A DNA stretch of 64,000 nt from Vibrio renipiscarius (GCF_000827885.1 NZ_JTKH01000023.1:1-64000); one strand, 5' to 3'; shown: positions 26,798 through 36,852, numbered from the stretch's first letter. The notes: a model not told the origin generated them from the sequence alone. Numbers and translations are program-made.

Positions 26798-27137
26798 ATG
26801 GGTCGTTCTTAGTGCTCTATGCGCGAGCCTTCTGGGCTGCTCGGCGCCTTCGCAACAACTTGAATCAGATGCTGATACCGTACATGTAAGATTTGATAGC
26901 GGCTTTAATGCAGAAGACTGCTTTTGGTTAGGAGAAGTGACGGGAAGTGAAGGCCATTGGTATTCTTACTGGTTTTATCCCAACGACGTCCTCATTCAAG
27001 GCGCAGTCAATGAAATAAAAAACCGCGCCAAGAAACTTGGCGCGGATACGGTATACATGATATCCCCACAAGATTTTACGACCTCATTCACCGTCGTTGG
27101 CAATGCATATCAATGTCATGGTAATGACGAAATATAG
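26778..27137 (+). CDS. DUF4156-type lipoprotein
   Basis: A 119-residue protein with a lipoprotein signal peptide and lipobox LLGC (Cys about residue 21). The mature part has two further cysteines that could form a disulfide and the pattern AVNEIKNRAKKLGADTV, as in DUF4156/RcsF-like outer-membrane lipoproteins. Function unknown. Codons for NRAKKLGAD encode, on the opposite strand, a terminator for the convergent helix-turn-helix gene (27014-27045). Confidence 0.75.
   Translation: MRHKQCKWVVLSALCASLLGCSAPSQQLESDADTVHVRFDSGFNAEDCFWLGEVTGSEGHWYSYWFYPNDVLIQGAVNEIKNRAKKLGADTVYMISPQDFTTSFTVVGNAYQCHGNDEI
27014..27045 (-). terminator. Minus-strand intrinsic terminator inside the DUF4156 coding region
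   Basis: A perfect 10-bp stem CCGCGCCAAG / CTTGGCGCGG (27023-27032 and 27036-27045) with a 3-base loop is followed, on the minus strand only, by TTTTTT. It lies about 180 bp downstream of the convergent helix-turn-helix gene (27228-27515), whose transcript it would end inside its neighbour's coding sequence. Confidence 0.75.
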
Positions 27138-27227
27138 ACGACGGCCTAAAAGCGTGAGGAAGGCTTGTGGCGAGTAAAGACAATGCAATTTCAAATCTGC
27201 ATCGATTCACTCAAATGAGAACATCGA

Positions 27228-27515
27228 TTAAGCTCGAAAGCCCAAACTTGCCGCAATATCAGGTTCTCGGTCGGTCACCCACTGGCTGTCAAAAGGGCCC
27301 CAATCTGACAGTTGGTAATAACCATCATTGTGACGTCGACCATCTTGAACAAAAGCAAGTTCAATACCAATACCGGGTAATGCTTTAATTACATCTTGAA
27401 TTGTGCGACGTGGCCATCCAGTCTGCTCAATCAATTTAGGAACATTTGGTCTCTCTAGATTTTCAACTAACAGAGCTAAATACAAACGCCTTGCGAACAC
27501 AGGACTCAGTTCCAT
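27228..27515 (-). CDS. Small winged helix-turn-helix protein
   Basis: A 95-residue protein. Residues about 5-60 fit a winged helix-turn-helix fold, with LARRLYLALLVENL-type helices followed by TGWPRRTIQDVIKAL as recognition helix, and the tail is acidic and Trp-rich. It resembles small conserved Vibrio regulators but I cannot name it. It is convergent with the DUF4156 gene and divergent from the ArsC-like gene. It has no partner domain, so it may act as a simple DNA-binding repressor or be autoregulated; this is inference. Confidence 0.65.
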   Translation of the reverse strand: MELSPVFARRLYLALLVENLERPNVPKLIEQTGWPRRTIQDVIKALPGIGIELAFVQDGRRHNDGYYQLSDWGPFDSQWVTDREPDIAASLGFRA

Positions 27516-27848
27516 TGATACCTCCTATAAACTTCAAGGGACATTATTTCCTTTTATCCAAACCGTTTTTTGCGTTCGATCAATAACTCGCCATTCCTCT
27601 ATCCCGTAAAAGGACCTTTTTTACTCACCAAAATATATAGATCACACTTTTGTTTCCCACTCCAGTTCCTGATAGGATTCATTGAACGCCTAATTTCTCG
27701 ATTATTTGCGCCAATTTCGTGCCTATGTTTTGCACGAAACGTCGCGAAAATGAAAAGAAGTCAGACGATAAACTCAATAAAATAAGACAATAAAACATTG
27801 CATGCCGCTCTCGCTAGAACGGCACAAAAGTCACTTCAGGGGATAACA
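27516..27848. other. Divergent intergenic region with an 8-bp dyad
   Basis: This 333-bp A/T-rich gap separates the helix-turn-helix gene from the ArsC-like/dapE unit. A perfect dyad TTTCGTGC / GCACGAAA lies at 27715-27722 and 27732-27739 and could be an operator, perhaps of the adjacent regulator. A 71-codon plus-strand frame inside it (27570-27785) has no family character and is not called. Confidence 0.4.
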
Positions 27849-28196
27849 ATGAAAGTCACTATGTATGGCATTCCAAATTGCGACACGATAAAAAAAGCGA
27901 AGAAATGGCTCACCGAGCACAATGTGGAATTTGACTTTCACGACTACCGTAAGCAAGGTATTGATGCTGAGATGATGACTCAATTTTGCCAAGCACTCGG
28001 TTGGGAAAATGTCGTAAATAAACGTGGCACTACTTTTCGTCAACTAAGCCAAGAACAAAAAGAAGGTTTAAACGAACAGAGCGCGATGACACTGCTGGTC
28101 GAGCAACCAGCCATGATCAAGCGACCAATTTTATTTGTTGATGGGCAATACCACCTTGGTTTTAAAGCCGATCAATACGCAGCAGTTTTTGCATAA
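27849..28196 (+). CDS. ArsC/Spx-family protein (YffB-like)
   Basis: A 115-residue thioredoxin-fold protein of the ArsC family: [17 protein letters not shown] with a single CxxxK-type active-site cysteine near the N-terminus, and RPILFVDG near the C-terminus. Members of this YffB-like group are usually not arsenate reductases and their reaction is uncertain. The start at 27849 has an AGGGGA site; the upstream in-frame ATG at 27798 lacks one. It precedes dapE by 25 bp, the usual pairing in Gammaproteobacteria. Confidence 0.85.
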   Translation: MKVTMYGIPNCDTIKKAKKWLTEHNVEFDFHDYRKQGIDAEMMTQFCQALGWENVVNKRGTTFRQLSQEQKEGLNEQSAMTLLVEQPAMIKRPILFVDGQYHLGFKADQYAAVFA

Positions 28197-28221
28197 TACT
28201 ATTAAAAAAAGGATTTCAAGG

Positions 28222-29355
28222 ATGAGCGATAGCCCTGTATTGGCTCTGGCAAAAGATTTAATTGGCCGACAATCGGTAACTCCGGAAGATGCGGGTTGCC
28301 AACAAGTGATGATTGACCGTTTAAAATCACTTGGGTTTGAAATTGAAGTGATGGTGTTTGAGGACACCACCAACTTTTGGGCTCGCCGTGGTGCTGAAGC
28401 GCCTCTATTTGCCTTTGCTGGTCATACCGATGTCGTCCCCGCAGGCCCTGTAGAACAATGGCGTACCCCGCCGTTTGAACCCACCGTCATTGATGGCTAC
28501 CTACATGGCCGTGGCGCAGCAGATATGAAAGGATCGCTCGCCTGTATGATTGTGGCCGTGGAGCGCTTCATCGAAGAAAATCCCGCCCACACAGGATCAA
28601 TTGCCTTTTTGATTACTTCCGATGAGGAAGGTCCGTTTATTAACGGAACCACTCGCGTGGTTGATACTTTAATGGCGCGTGATGAAATCATTGATATGTG
28701 TATCGTGGGTGAACCATCGAGTACCCATGCCGTGGGTGATGTGGTGAAAAATGGCCGTCGTGGTTCCATCACCGGCGATCTGCGCGTTAATGGCATTCAA
28801 GGCCATGTCGCCTACCCTCATCTGGCAAATAACCCCATTCATCAAGCACTACCGGCATTAGCTGAACTTGCGACCACGCAATGGGACAATGGCAATGATT
28901 ATTTCCCTCCGACCAGCTTTCAGATCCCAAATCTAGCCGCTGGAACCGGTGCATCAAATGTCATTCCGGGTGAGTTCGATGTTCAGTTTAACTTCCGCTT
29001 CAGCACAGAGCTGACCGATAGTGAAATCAAACGTCGCGTTAACTCAACCTTAGATGCTCACGGCTTAGATTACGATCTAAAGTGGACGTTAAGCGGACAA
29101 CCGTTTTTAACGGATACAGGGACACTACTCAGTGCCGTGGTCAAAGGGGTTTCCGATGTTAATCATAAAGAGCCACAATTACTGACCACGGGTGGCACCT
29201 CTGATGGGCGATTCATTGCTCAAATGGGGACGCAAGTGGTGGAACTCGGTCCGGTGAATGCCACTATTCATAAAGTGAATGAGTGCGTCAGTATTGCTGA
29301 TCTAGAGAAACTCACCGATATGTATCAAAAAGTATTGGAGAATATCCTCGCGTGA
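28222..29355 (+). CDS. dapE: Succinyl-diaminopimelate desuccinylase DapE
   Basis: DapE hydrolyses N-succinyl-LL-2,6-diaminopimelate in the lysine and meso-diaminopimelate branch, providing a peptidoglycan precursor. The 377-residue M20 metalloenzyme has the metal-binding motif GHTDVVP, the catalytic Glu pair in SDEEG and the C-terminal motif GGTSDGRF. The start MSDSPVLAL was chosen for the GGA site and family length. It overlaps the next gene by a few bases. Confidence 0.97.
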   Translation: MSDSPVLALAKDLIGRQSVTPEDAGCQQVMIDRLKSLGFEIEVMVFEDTTNFWARRGAEAPLFAFAGHTDVVPAGPVEQWRTPPFEPTVIDGYLHGRGAADMKGSLACMIVAVERFIEENPAHTGSIAFLITSDEEGPFINGTTRVVDTLMARDEIIDMCIVGEPSSTHAVGDVVKNGRRGSITGDLRVNGIQGHVAYPHLANNPIHQALPALAELATTQWDNGNDYFPPTSFQIPNLAAGTGASNVIPGEFDVQFNFRFSTELTDSEIKRRVNSTLDAHGLDYDLKWTLSGQPFLTDTGTLLSAVVKGVSDVNHKEPQLLTTGGTSDGRFIAQMGTQVVELGPVNATIHKVNECVSIADLEKLTDMYQKVLENILA

Positions 29356-30038
29356 TCATGACGCCTGAACAACTCACAGGTCAAAGCCAAAGCCACCTCA
29401 CTGAGGTGGTGATTGGCCAGAAAGCGTTCTTGGTGCATCTTGACGTTGCCAACGATTTATTGCGCCTTAAGCAAGCGGCGACTCAGGCGGGATTTAATCT
29501 CAATATTGCCAGTGGTTTTCGTGATTTCGAACGACAAAAAACCATTTGGAATAATAAGGTCTCGGGGCGCACGCCCATTCTAGATAGCGCGAGCCAACCA
29601 ATCGAATGCTCGGTATTAAGCCTCGACGAAAAAGTCTTGGCTATTTTGCGTTGGTCGGCGCTACCTGGCGGCAGTCGTCACCACTGGGGAAGCGAGTTCG
29701 ATCTTTTTGACCGTGATTTACTGCCTGAAGGCGTGCAATTACAGCTCGAACCTTGGGAGTACTTACAAGGCCATCAAGCACCGTTTTACGCTTGGCTGAA
29801 AGAGCACCTTGCTGAGTTTGGGTTTTTCTTTCCTTATGCCGACGATCTTGGCGGTGTCGCGCCAGAACCTTGGCATATTAGCCATCGTAGTACCGCCCAA
29901 TATTGCTTGGCGCAATTCTCCCCGGCCATGCTTGAGCAACAATTGCGCCTTGATCCCATCTTGGCGATGGAAGAGGTGTTAAGCTTACTTGATTACATCT
30001 ACACTCACTTTATTACCAATATTAGCGGAGAAGCATGA
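29352..30038 (+). CDS. M15 family D-alanyl-D-alanine carboxypeptidase-like protein
   Basis: A 228-residue zinc peptidase of the VanY/DdcY type. Visible motifs are [18 protein letters not shown] (zinc ligands His and Asp) and EPWHISH (catalytic Glu and third zinc His). No signal peptide is evident, so access to the wall is unclear and it may act on recycled cytoplasmic muropeptides. The start is a GTG at 29352 overlapping the dapE stop, with GGAG 11 bases upstream; an ATG at 29358 is possible. Confidence 0.85.
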   Translation: MIMTPEQLTGQSQSHLTEVVIGQKAFLVHLDVANDLLRLKQAATQAGFNLNIASGFRDFERQKTIWNNKVSGRTPILDSASQPIECSVLSLDEKVLAILRWSALPGGSRHHWGSEFDLFDRDLLPEGVQLQLEPWEYLQGHQAPFYAWLKEHLAEFGFFFPYADDLGGVAPEPWHISHRSTAQYCLAQFSPAMLEQQLRLDPILAMEEVLSLLDYIYTHFITNISGEA

Positions 30039-30226
30039 TGGATTTATTAACCAACCCTTGGGTCATCATTACCATCGTTTTGTGTGTCATCATCGGTAAT
30101 ATTGCCGTACTGAAATACACCGCCAATATGAAAATGGGTCAGATGAAAAAGCGCGATCCTGCCGATCAACAAACGTCTTCATCTCAAGACGATCAGCCAG
30201 AAAGCAAAAACCCGCCTAAAGACTAA
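30035..30226 (+). CDS. DUF2897 family small membrane protein
   Basis: A 63-residue protein with one N-terminal membrane helix (about 8-28) and a polar, Gln/Ser/Asp-rich cytoplasmic tail. It matches the short DUF2897 family seen beside dapE and the M15 peptidase in vibrios. The start overlaps the previous stop by four bases. Function unknown. Confidence 0.75.
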   Translation: MMDLLTNPWVIITIVLCVIIGNIAVLKYTANMKMGQMKKRDPADQQTSSSQDDQPESKNPPKD

Positions 30227-30328
30227 TACACCAACTAAGGGCTCGTCCGGCGGGTCTTTTACATCATCTAGACAATAACGTGCTTATCTTGGCTCGCGCT
30301 CATTGGCTCACACTCAAATGAATATGCG

Positions 30329-31105
30329 CTACTTAATATGATCCCACGAGATGTTAGAGACGATTCGGCAATCATCGCACTTGAAGTAGAAGATATCGTG
30401 TAACGGCTCGTCCAGCAGCCAATCCCCACCACACTTCGGACACTTGCGGCTCTTTTCTTCCACTAAATTCGCACCACCGACTCGATACTGATAGTAATAG
30501 GTAGGAATGGTGGTTAAGAACTCAATTCGACCGCGCAAATCCCAACCACGCTTGAACAGCACGCTGTCGGTATCGCAAATTTCATGTAGCGCTGCATGCT
30601 CAGCGCGGCAACCACCGGCCATTTGCAACTCATCACACGCTTGCCATTCAGTTTGCCATTTAACGACGGCTTTATGATCACCATTTAAAGTTGGCCCATT
30701 ACGGTATAATGGGATCGGCAGTAACGTTTCACCACTGCGCAGTGGTGAACAAGTATGGACATACGTCGTGTAGAGTACTTGCCAGCTTGGCGTTTCTTCT
30801 TCCGCGGCTTCTTCTGAATTTAAGTCACGTCCCAACATGCGCATTTTTGGCGCTAATAAACTCGCCTCCGCCAAGCGGTTCATACACACTTTGACAAAAT
30901 CAGAGTGGTTGTTTGGGTGTAAACTTTGTTTTTCAGGACAAACAACACGCACATAGAACTCGCCATCGCCCATGACAATAGGAAATTCGCGACCCAGCAC
31001 TTGACCGTTGTAGCGCAGTGCATCCATCAAACCATTGATGGCTTTATCCACAGCACTGATGGTGGTGTTATCAAAACACTCAAATTGAAGTTCAACAACG
31101 TACAT
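30329..31105 (-). CDS. DUF2310 zinc-ribbon protein
   Basis: A 258-residue cytoplasmic protein. The C-terminus holds a zinc ribbon, CPKCGGDW then CDDC, about 20 residues apart. The rest matches the DUF2310 family, of unknown function, which is normally found next to syd. It follows syd after 2 bp and is co-transcribed with it. A role connected with Syd is only suggested by position. Confidence 0.85.
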   Translation of the reverse strand: MYVVELQFECFDNTTISAVDKAINGLMDALRYNGQVLGREFPIVMGDGEFYVRVVCPEKQSLHPNNHSDFVKVCMNRLAEASLLAPKMRMLGRDLNSEEAAEEETPSWQVLYTTYVHTCSPLRSGETLLPIPLYRNGPTLNGDHKAVVKWQTEWQACDELQMAGGCRAEHAALHEICDTDSVLFKRGWDLRGRIEFLTTIPTYYYQYRVGGANLVEEKSRKCPKCGGDWLLDEPLHDIFYFKCDDCRIVSNISWDHIK

Positions 31106-31107
31106 GA

Positions 31108-31653
31108 TTACACCGCAGGTTCTAAGTTAGCCAAAAACTCAGCAACATTGTCTGCCAATACGTCTCGCTTATCCGTACCCAAGCGCTCAAGCAGTACATT
31201 GCCGCTTAGGTTGCAGATAGAAATCACATCGAGCTCAGCCTCTGTCGCCGCAATAAACACCGTCGGTTTGAGTTTTAAACGACGCTGTGTCACCAAGTGA
31301 CCAAGGATGTTCTCTTGTAGGCGTACAAAATCTTCATCATTCCAAACTTGTAATAGTGACAGACCATTACCATTCCAGATAGCGTCCATATCGGCACTGT
31401 ATTGGCTACCGTAGAATTGCTTAATGTCGTCATGCAATATCAATTCAATGCCCTGTTCCACGTTGGTGAAATCAGCGAACTCATCACGTGGAAACGCTTG
31501 CCACTCGACGCTATCCGCGCGTTTTTGTTCCACACAAGGGGAAACGAGGTCGGCTAATTCTTCACTGATTGGCAATGAGCCATGTTGCGCTTGAAAGGCT
31601 GAACGGTATTTTTCACTGAATGTGCGTAAGGCTTGCATGACGTTGTCAGCCAT
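31108..31653 (-). CDS. syd: SecY-interacting protein Syd
   Basis: Syd binds cytoplasmic loops of SecY and is thought to check assembly of the SecYEG translocon. The 181-residue length equals that of E. coli Syd. The start at 31653 ([12 protein letters not shown]) has a GGAG site; the upstream frame to 31707 runs into the queF promoter region. The family segments around IWNGNG and [11 protein letters not shown] are present. It is divergent from queF. Confidence 0.93.
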   Translation of the reverse strand: MADNVMQALRTFSEKYRSAFQAQHGSLPISEELADLVSPCVEQKRADSVEWQAFPRDEFADFTNVEQGIELILHDDIKQFYGSQYSADMDAIWNGNGLSLLQVWNDEDFVRLQENILGHLVTQRRLKLKPTVFIAATEAELDVISICNLSGNVLLERLGTDKRDVLADNVAEFLANLEPAV

Positions 31654-31730
31654 TCGGTACTCCAATTTAATGACACTGGGTGCGAGATTGCGTAAAATTC
31701 CCGTCATTCTAATCCAAATCGATGCAAAGT

Positions 31731-32576
31731 ATGAGTAAATATTCCAACGCTAAAGAGCTCGCCGGGTTAACGCTAGGCCAAAAGACTGAGTACGCAAGTC
31801 TCTATAACCCATCGCTACTTCAGCCTGTACCACGCAGCCTAAACCGCGACGATCTTGAACTGGGTGAAACGCTGCCTTTCCACGGTTGCGATATTTGGAC
31901 CTTGTATGAACTCTCTTGGTTGAACAATAACGGATTGCCGCAAGTGGCAGTTGGTGATGTGACGATTCCGGCCACCAGCGCAAATTTAATCGAATCTAAA
32001 TCATTCAAGCTCTATCTTAATAGTTTGAACCAAACTCGCTTTGCTAGCTGGGATGAAGTAGAAGCCACTTTAATTAAAGACCTGTCTGCTTGTGCCGGGG
32101 AAGCAGTGAGCGTGACACTGCGCTCGGTAGAAGATTATACCGATAGCGTTGTCGTTACGATGGCGGGTGAATGTATCGATCATCAAGATATTGAGATCAC
32201 GCATTATGAGTTTGATGCAACCTTGCTTGACGGCGCAGCCGAACAAGAAATCGTTAGCGAATCCCTGCATAGCCATTTACTTAAGTCTAACTGCCTAATT
32301 ACTAACCAACCAGACTGGGGTAGTGTTGAAATTCAATATCACGGTCAAAAAATCAATCGTGAAGCTCTGTTACGATACATCGTTTCGTTTCGTGAGCACA
32401 ATGAGTTTCACGAGCAATGTGTTGAACGTATCTTTACTGACATAATGACCTACTGTAAACCGGATTCACTGACGGTTTATGCGCGTTATACTCGCCGAGG
32501 TGGTTTAGATATCAACCCTTACCGCTCTACTGAGCATACGCAGCCAAGCCACAATCAACGTATGGCTCGTCAATAA
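31731..32576 (+). CDS. queF: NADPH-dependent 7-cyano-7-deazaguanine reductase QueF
   Basis: QueF reduces preQ0 to preQ1 in queuosine biosynthesis. The 281-residue, two-domain (YqcD-type) form is seen, with the catalytic cysteine at about 188 in [12 protein letters not shown]. The start [10 protein letters not shown] was chosen to match the family; an in-frame ATG nine bases upstream is possible, and neither has a strong ribosome site. It is divergent from syd across about 77 bp, and no preQ1 riboswitch is visible in that short gap. Confidence 0.95.
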   Translation: MSKYSNAKELAGLTLGQKTEYASLYNPSLLQPVPRSLNRDDLELGETLPFHGCDIWTLYELSWLNNNGLPQVAVGDVTIPATSANLIESKSFKLYLNSLNQTRFASWDEVEATLIKDLSACAGEAVSVTLRSVEDYTDSVVVTMAGECIDHQDIEITHYEFDATLLDGAAEQEIVSESLHSHLLKSNCLITNQPDWGSVEIQYHGQKINREALLRYIVSFREHNEFHEQCVERIFTDIMTYCKPDSLTVYARYTRRGGLDINPYRSTEHTQPSHNQRMARQ

Positions 32577-32590
32577 GGATAGTTTTTAGG

Positions 32591-34861
32591 ATGCATAAAT
32601 TGCGCTGGGAGCATTGGCTCTGTTTTTGGGTTTTGTGGGTATCACCGCTGGCTTTTGCCGCGCCGGTTTACACCTCTCCCATACTGAATGAAGCCAATAG
32701 TTTAGTGGATATCGTTCCTAAGCAGGCACGCCGCTTAGCTTCCGATTATCTAGCCCAGCGCACATTAACGGATCATTCAGATAAAAGCCCATCATCGATT
32801 TCTCGCGATGAAGCCGACAACCGTTTCCGCTCACCAGGGGCAACGATTGATGCTCTGAAAATTTTGGCGGATGCGGAGTTCAACCTAGGCCATCCCAGCT
32901 TAGCTCTGTTACACCTTGAGGATGCTAAGGCACTCACCATCCAATATAAACTGCCTTACCTTGGACTCGATGTCGAGCTGCATAAAATTCGTCTGGCTTG
33001 GTTATCGTCTGGCGACGCCATCAAAGCACGCCAGCAACTTAACCAAGTGGAAGACGCTTACAAAACGGTCAAAAATCCCGAGCTATTAGCAAAGGGCCTC
33101 AAATACACTAGCGCGATGCTAGAAGCCGAAATCGCGTCGAAAGAAGGCGAGTTAGTACTGGCCAACAAACTATTTGACCAACTCAAACCCTATGTGAACA
33201 GTGTGAAATCTTCTTATGTCGTGATTTCATACCACATCGCGGTGGGTGACCACTTACTGGCGCATAAGCAATACAATAAAGCGCTTTCAGAATTTCTTAC
33301 CGCTTATTGGAAAGCGATTGGAGAAGATCACGGCGCATTACTAAGCAAAGTAAACTATCGCTTAGGCCAATTATTTTATGAACGTCGCGTGCTTGATAAA
33401 GCCATTACCCATTTATCGCAGGCTGCCGATTTTTACGACAACTACAATGAATCGCCAACCTTGCCCGCCGTGCTAAAACTGATGGGTGATATCTATTATC
33501 TACAAGGTAAATATAACCTCGCCTTAGTGCAGTTTTTCAATGCGATGGATCACGAACGCACACTGAATAACATTACCAACGAAATTGATATTCGTATTTC
33601 ACTGTCTGCAACCTATCTGCAATTGGTGAATTTCACACTCGCAGAGCAATACTTAGAACGTGCCGAGAAGCTATTAACGTATAAAAATACGCCAAAGCTC
33701 CAAGCCTACGCATACCTATTGCGCGCAGGGTTGGCGTCTCATAAAAAGCTGAGCAAAGAAACCATCGACAATGCCAAAAAGGCACTCAAGCTGAGTCAAG
33801 AAATCAACGATATTAGCATCCAAAAAAACGCTTACCGCTTAATCAATCATGGCTATGAGCTAAATAAGCAATATCAAACAGCATTGACGTACCTTAAGAA
33901 ATACAACAAATTGGCGATGATTGAACAGCAACAGTTGGATTTGATTAGTGAAGATGCTTTCCGCCAGCAAAAAGACTTTGTTGAGCGAGCCATTCACATG
34001 GAAGGCATGCAACAAGATTTAGAACTCACTCAAGCAGAACATCGAAAATTCCAAAAGATTGCTTTCGCTCTCTTTATCATCGGATCACTGCTCGTGCTTA
34101 TCGTACTGCGTCGTGGTCATGTCTTGCGTCTACAAAAAGAAGAGATTAGCGCGCTCAACAAAAACCTGTTTACCCACTCTCGTTCAGGGTTGCGTAACCT
34201 ACGCATGTTGAACGCCAAACTGCCCGCATCGCTTGAAGCAAGTAACGATCAGTTTGAAAAGTGGTATATCGGTGAGTTAATTCACGAACCTCTCAACGAC
34301 CGTTTACGTTTTGTGATGATTGATCTGCCCTTTTTGCGCAACCTACATATGCAGCATGGCTATATTGAAGGGCTTAAAATAGAAAAAGAATTTGGCCTCT
34401 ATCTGCGTGAGAAAATCAAATCACCGGCCCGGGTTTACCATTTTTCTGATGCTCAGTTGCTCTATATCGAGCCCAATAGTGACCGCGATAACGATCCTTA
34501 CGATATCGTTGAAAAGATTCAGCAGTGGAGTGATGACTTCCGCCCTGAACGCACAATCAACCGCATTGTTCGTGTGGGAGTTGTAGACTATCCATTTCTA
34601 CCTAGAGCGTATACCGCGCTCAATGATAAAGAGTTAATGGATATTTTATTGATGGCAACGGGGGCGGCTCGCACACTGAGTTTGCAAGAGCACACCAGCC
34701 AATGGGTGTATTTACGGGCCATTGAAAATGCGCCGGCAGCCAGTCTGGCGACTGGAAATGTACGAAAAGCATGCAAGCACGCGATTAGCCAAGGATTAAT
34801 AAAAGTGCACTCATCTTTCAATAATGAGGAGAGGCTCAAAAAAATCTTAAAAGATGACTAA
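32591..34861 (+). CDS. TPR-containing periplasmic sensor with degenerate GGDEF domain
   Basis: The 756-residue protein has a signal peptide (about 1-23, LAFA cleavage), a periplasmic region of about 450 residues with tetratricopeptide-like repeats (for example YYLQGKYNLALVQFF), a membrane helix at about 490-508 and a cytoplasmic GGDEF-like domain. The signature position reads F618-S-D-A-Q instead of GGDEF, so diguanylate cyclase activity is very unlikely. It could sense periplasmic peptides or proteins and act by protein contact. It begins 14 bp after queF and is followed by a second GGDEF gene. Confidence 0.8.
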   Translation: MHKLRWEHWLCFWVLWVSPLAFAAPVYTSPILNEANSLVDIVPKQARRLASDYLAQRTLTDHSDKSPSSISRDEADNRFRSPGATIDALKILADAEFNLGHPSLALLHLEDAKALTIQYKLPYLGLDVELHKIRLAWLSSGDAIKARQQLNQVEDAYKTVKNPELLAKGLKYTSAMLEAEIASKEGELVLANKLFDQLKPYVNSVKSSYVVISYHIAVGDHLLAHKQYNKALSEFLTAYWKAIGEDHGALLSKVNYRLGQLFYERRVLDKAITHLSQAADFYDNYNESPTLPAVLKLMGDIYYLQGKYNLALVQFFNAMDHERTLNNITNEIDIRISLSATYLQLVNFTLAEQYLERAEKLLTYKNTPKLQAYAYLLRAGLASHKKLSKETIDNAKKALKLSQEINDISIQKNAYRLINHGYELNKQYQTALTYLKKYNKLAMIEQQQLDLISEDAFRQQKDFVERAIHMEGMQQDLELTQAEHRKFQKIAFALFIIGSLLVLIVLRRGHVLRLQKEEISALNKNLFTHSRSGLRNLRMLNAKLPASLEASNDQFEKWYIGELIHEPLNDRLRFVMIDLPFLRNLHMQHGYIEGLKIEKEFGLYLREKIKSPARVYHFSDAQLLYIEPNSDRDNDPYDIVEKIQQWSDDFRPERTINRIVRVGVVDYPFLPRAYTALNDKELMDILLMATGAARTLSLQEHTSQWVYLRAIENAPAASLATGNVRKACKHAISQGLIKVHSSFNNEERLKKILKDD

Positions 34862-34974
34862 AAGCTGGCGCAAAAATCTCCGACAGACCGTGACGCAGCG
34901 ATATTATTTGTTATTATCAATAGATTAATTAATAAGGTCTTCATTGATCAAATAGAGCTAAAGTTTAGATTTAC

Positions 34975-36540
34975 ATGGGCGCACTCGAACAAGATATTCA
35001 GTCTCAGTTACATCATCTGAAATCTCAATTGGAACAGGTTCGATTGACACAACGAGACAGCTCATTCAAACACAGAAGAGAACAACAGGTATTACAACGC
35101 CTACTAACCTCTTTGAGTGATGCATGTGCTACCGACGATCCTCGCCTGCTTTCCGGTCTACTTGAATTAAAAGTGACAATTGAGAAACAAAAAGACATTA
35201 GCACGCTTATTCCCAAGCTAGTGATACTAGAACGCTTAATCAAACAGCACACTGTCGTTATGGATAAACACAAGAAGCAGCTTGATTCACAAGTAAAACA
35301 TGCTGGTGAAACACTATTAAGAGTCGCAGGTATTCCCTCGAAGATTAAACGCGATCTTCGTGACCTGCTGAGCTTTTGTGCCCGATCAAATACGGCCCAG
35401 TCAGAACAAGCCATTAAACTATTGGCTATCTATGAGCGTTCAATCAAAATATTCGCCAGCAACCCTGACCATGCCACGCCTATTTTGCATAACGATTCGA
35501 GCAGAGAATTACTCAATAAACTCAATGACGAGTTACAGCAGCTGATCACCGAACTCGATTTCACCGGTGAGTCAGGTGAACAGCTCAGTGACATTCGTGC
35601 AAAATTATTACTTGGCGTTAGTACTCAATCATTACTTGAAGAAACGTTACACATACTAAAGTTAGTCGTTCAAGGCACCAATTCTGAACGTAAAACGTCG
35701 CAACAATTTCTGTCGCAAGTGAATGAATCCCTCGCCAGTTCGTTAAAAAGCTCAGCGCAAATTACGGATCAAAGTCTAAGCTATTTTGAACAGCGGGTTG
35801 AGCATGGCAAAGAGTTGCACACACTCATTTCAGAAAGCCATTCGTTATTAAGAGAATCGTCGTCTATTGAGGCGGCACAGCAAAGCCTATCGCCTCTTTT
35901 TGACCAGCTATCGTCACTCTCAGAACGCTTAAAATATGCAGAACAACGCGAGAAAGCGCTTATTGAGCGAATGCAATTTGGCCATGGTCAGCTTGAATCG
36001 CTAGCCGAAACCACACAAGACTATCGTCGTCGTCTTGACGATCAAGCGGAACGCATTCAACAAGATCCTTTGACGCGCGTATTGAATCGCACGGCATTCA
36101 ACGAAAAAATGGAAATCGAATATCGTCGCTGGATTCGTAATCAACACAACTTGCGAGTGGTGCAATTTGATATTGATGGATTCAAAGCCGTGAATGACAG
36201 TTTTGGTTATACCGCGGGCGATAAAGCACTCAAAATCATTGCTCGTTGCATTAAATCAGACTTAGCCAATACGGATATTATCGCGCGTTATTCTGGTGAA
36301 GAGTTTGTGGTTATTTTCCCTGACCGTGTCGATTCGGAAAGCCTTGAATTGGTCAAATCGATCCAAACTCAGATTTCCCGATTACCGTTTAAATTTCGCG
36401 AAAATAATTTAAACATTACGTTATCGGTCGCGAGTACGGTGTTTAAACATTCTGATACACCAGAAGAAGTTTTAGAACGCCTTCGCGTTCAATTACAAGA
36501 GAGTAAAAAAATCGGGACCAACCAGTTCATTTGGACCTAA
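34975..36540 (+). CDS. GGDEF-domain protein with variant SGEEF signature
   Basis: A 521-residue cytoplasmic protein. The N-terminal 370 residues are helical with long coiled-coil segments and the C-terminal 160 residues form a GGDEF domain. The signature is S440-G-E-E-F. A change at the first glycine can leave activity intact, so it may be an active diguanylate cyclase; no RxxD inhibitory site is seen upstream. From memory it corresponds to the V. cholerae CdgG position next to ppnN. It follows the degenerate GGDEF gene after 113 bp. Confidence 0.85.
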   Translation: MGALEQDIQSQLHHLKSQLEQVRLTQRDSSFKHRREQQVLQRLLTSLSDACATDDPRLLSGLLELKVTIEKQKDISTLIPKLVILERLIKQHTVVMDKHKKQLDSQVKHAGETLLRVAGIPSKIKRDLRDLLSFCARSNTAQSEQAIKLLAIYERSIKIFASNPDHATPILHNDSSRELLNKLNDELQQLITELDFTGESGEQLSDIRAKLLLGVSTQSLLEETLHILKLVVQGTNSERKTSQQFLSQVNESLASSLKSSAQITDQSLSYFEQRVEHGKELHTLISESHSLLRESSSIEAAQQSLSPLFDQLSSLSERLKYAEQREKALIERMQFGHGQLESLAETTQDYRRRLDDQAERIQQDPLTRVLNRTAFNEKMEIEYRRWIRNQHNLRVVQFDIDGFKAVNDSFGYTAGDKALKIIARCIKSDLANTDIIARYSGEEFVVIFPDRVDSESLELVKSIQTQISRLPFKFRENNLNITLSVASTVFKHSDTPEEVLERLRVQLQESKKIGTNQFIWT

Positions 36541-36591
36541 CCGGAAAGCACCTAGCCTTCCTACTCGTCTTAAACCATCAATGAACAAAAC

Positions 36592-36625
36592 AAAGCCGCT
36601 AGAGCTAACCACTCAGCGGCTTTTT
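36592..36625 (+). terminator. Intrinsic terminator after the GGDEF gene
   Basis: A 9-bp stem AAAGCCGCT / AGCGGCTTT (36592-36600 and 36615-36623) is followed by T. It lies about 50 bp past the stop. The rest of the 312-bp gap before ppnN (36626-36852) shows no clear element other than the AGGAGG ribosome site of ppnN. Confidence 0.85.
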
Positions 36626-36852
36626 CACGTGCGCATCATCGTCCATGGGATCTTCCTTGTGACGAAGTAATCGTGATAGATGTATTGATATCAATTGTTT
36701 AGTCTTCCCTCCTCCGCTCAGAGTGCTAAGCTAAATGCTACGCCTATGTCATGCGTGAACTGGCAACAGCCTTATTTTCTCCTCGGTTATGTTAATAGTC
36801 ACAATCAACACGCAGTCATATTGGCTTTGATCATTATTGCAAGGAGGTCTCT

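Noticed and set aside
27167..27388. 73-codon plus-strand frame over the helix-turn-helix gene
   Set aside because: Antisense shadow of the better supported minus-strand gene.
27570..27785. 71-codon plus-strand frame in the intergenic gap
   Set aside because: No ribosome site, no family pattern, A/T-rich non-coding composition.
31654..31730. preQ1 riboswitch before queF
   Set aside because: The gap is only 77 bp and holds no recognisable aptamer.
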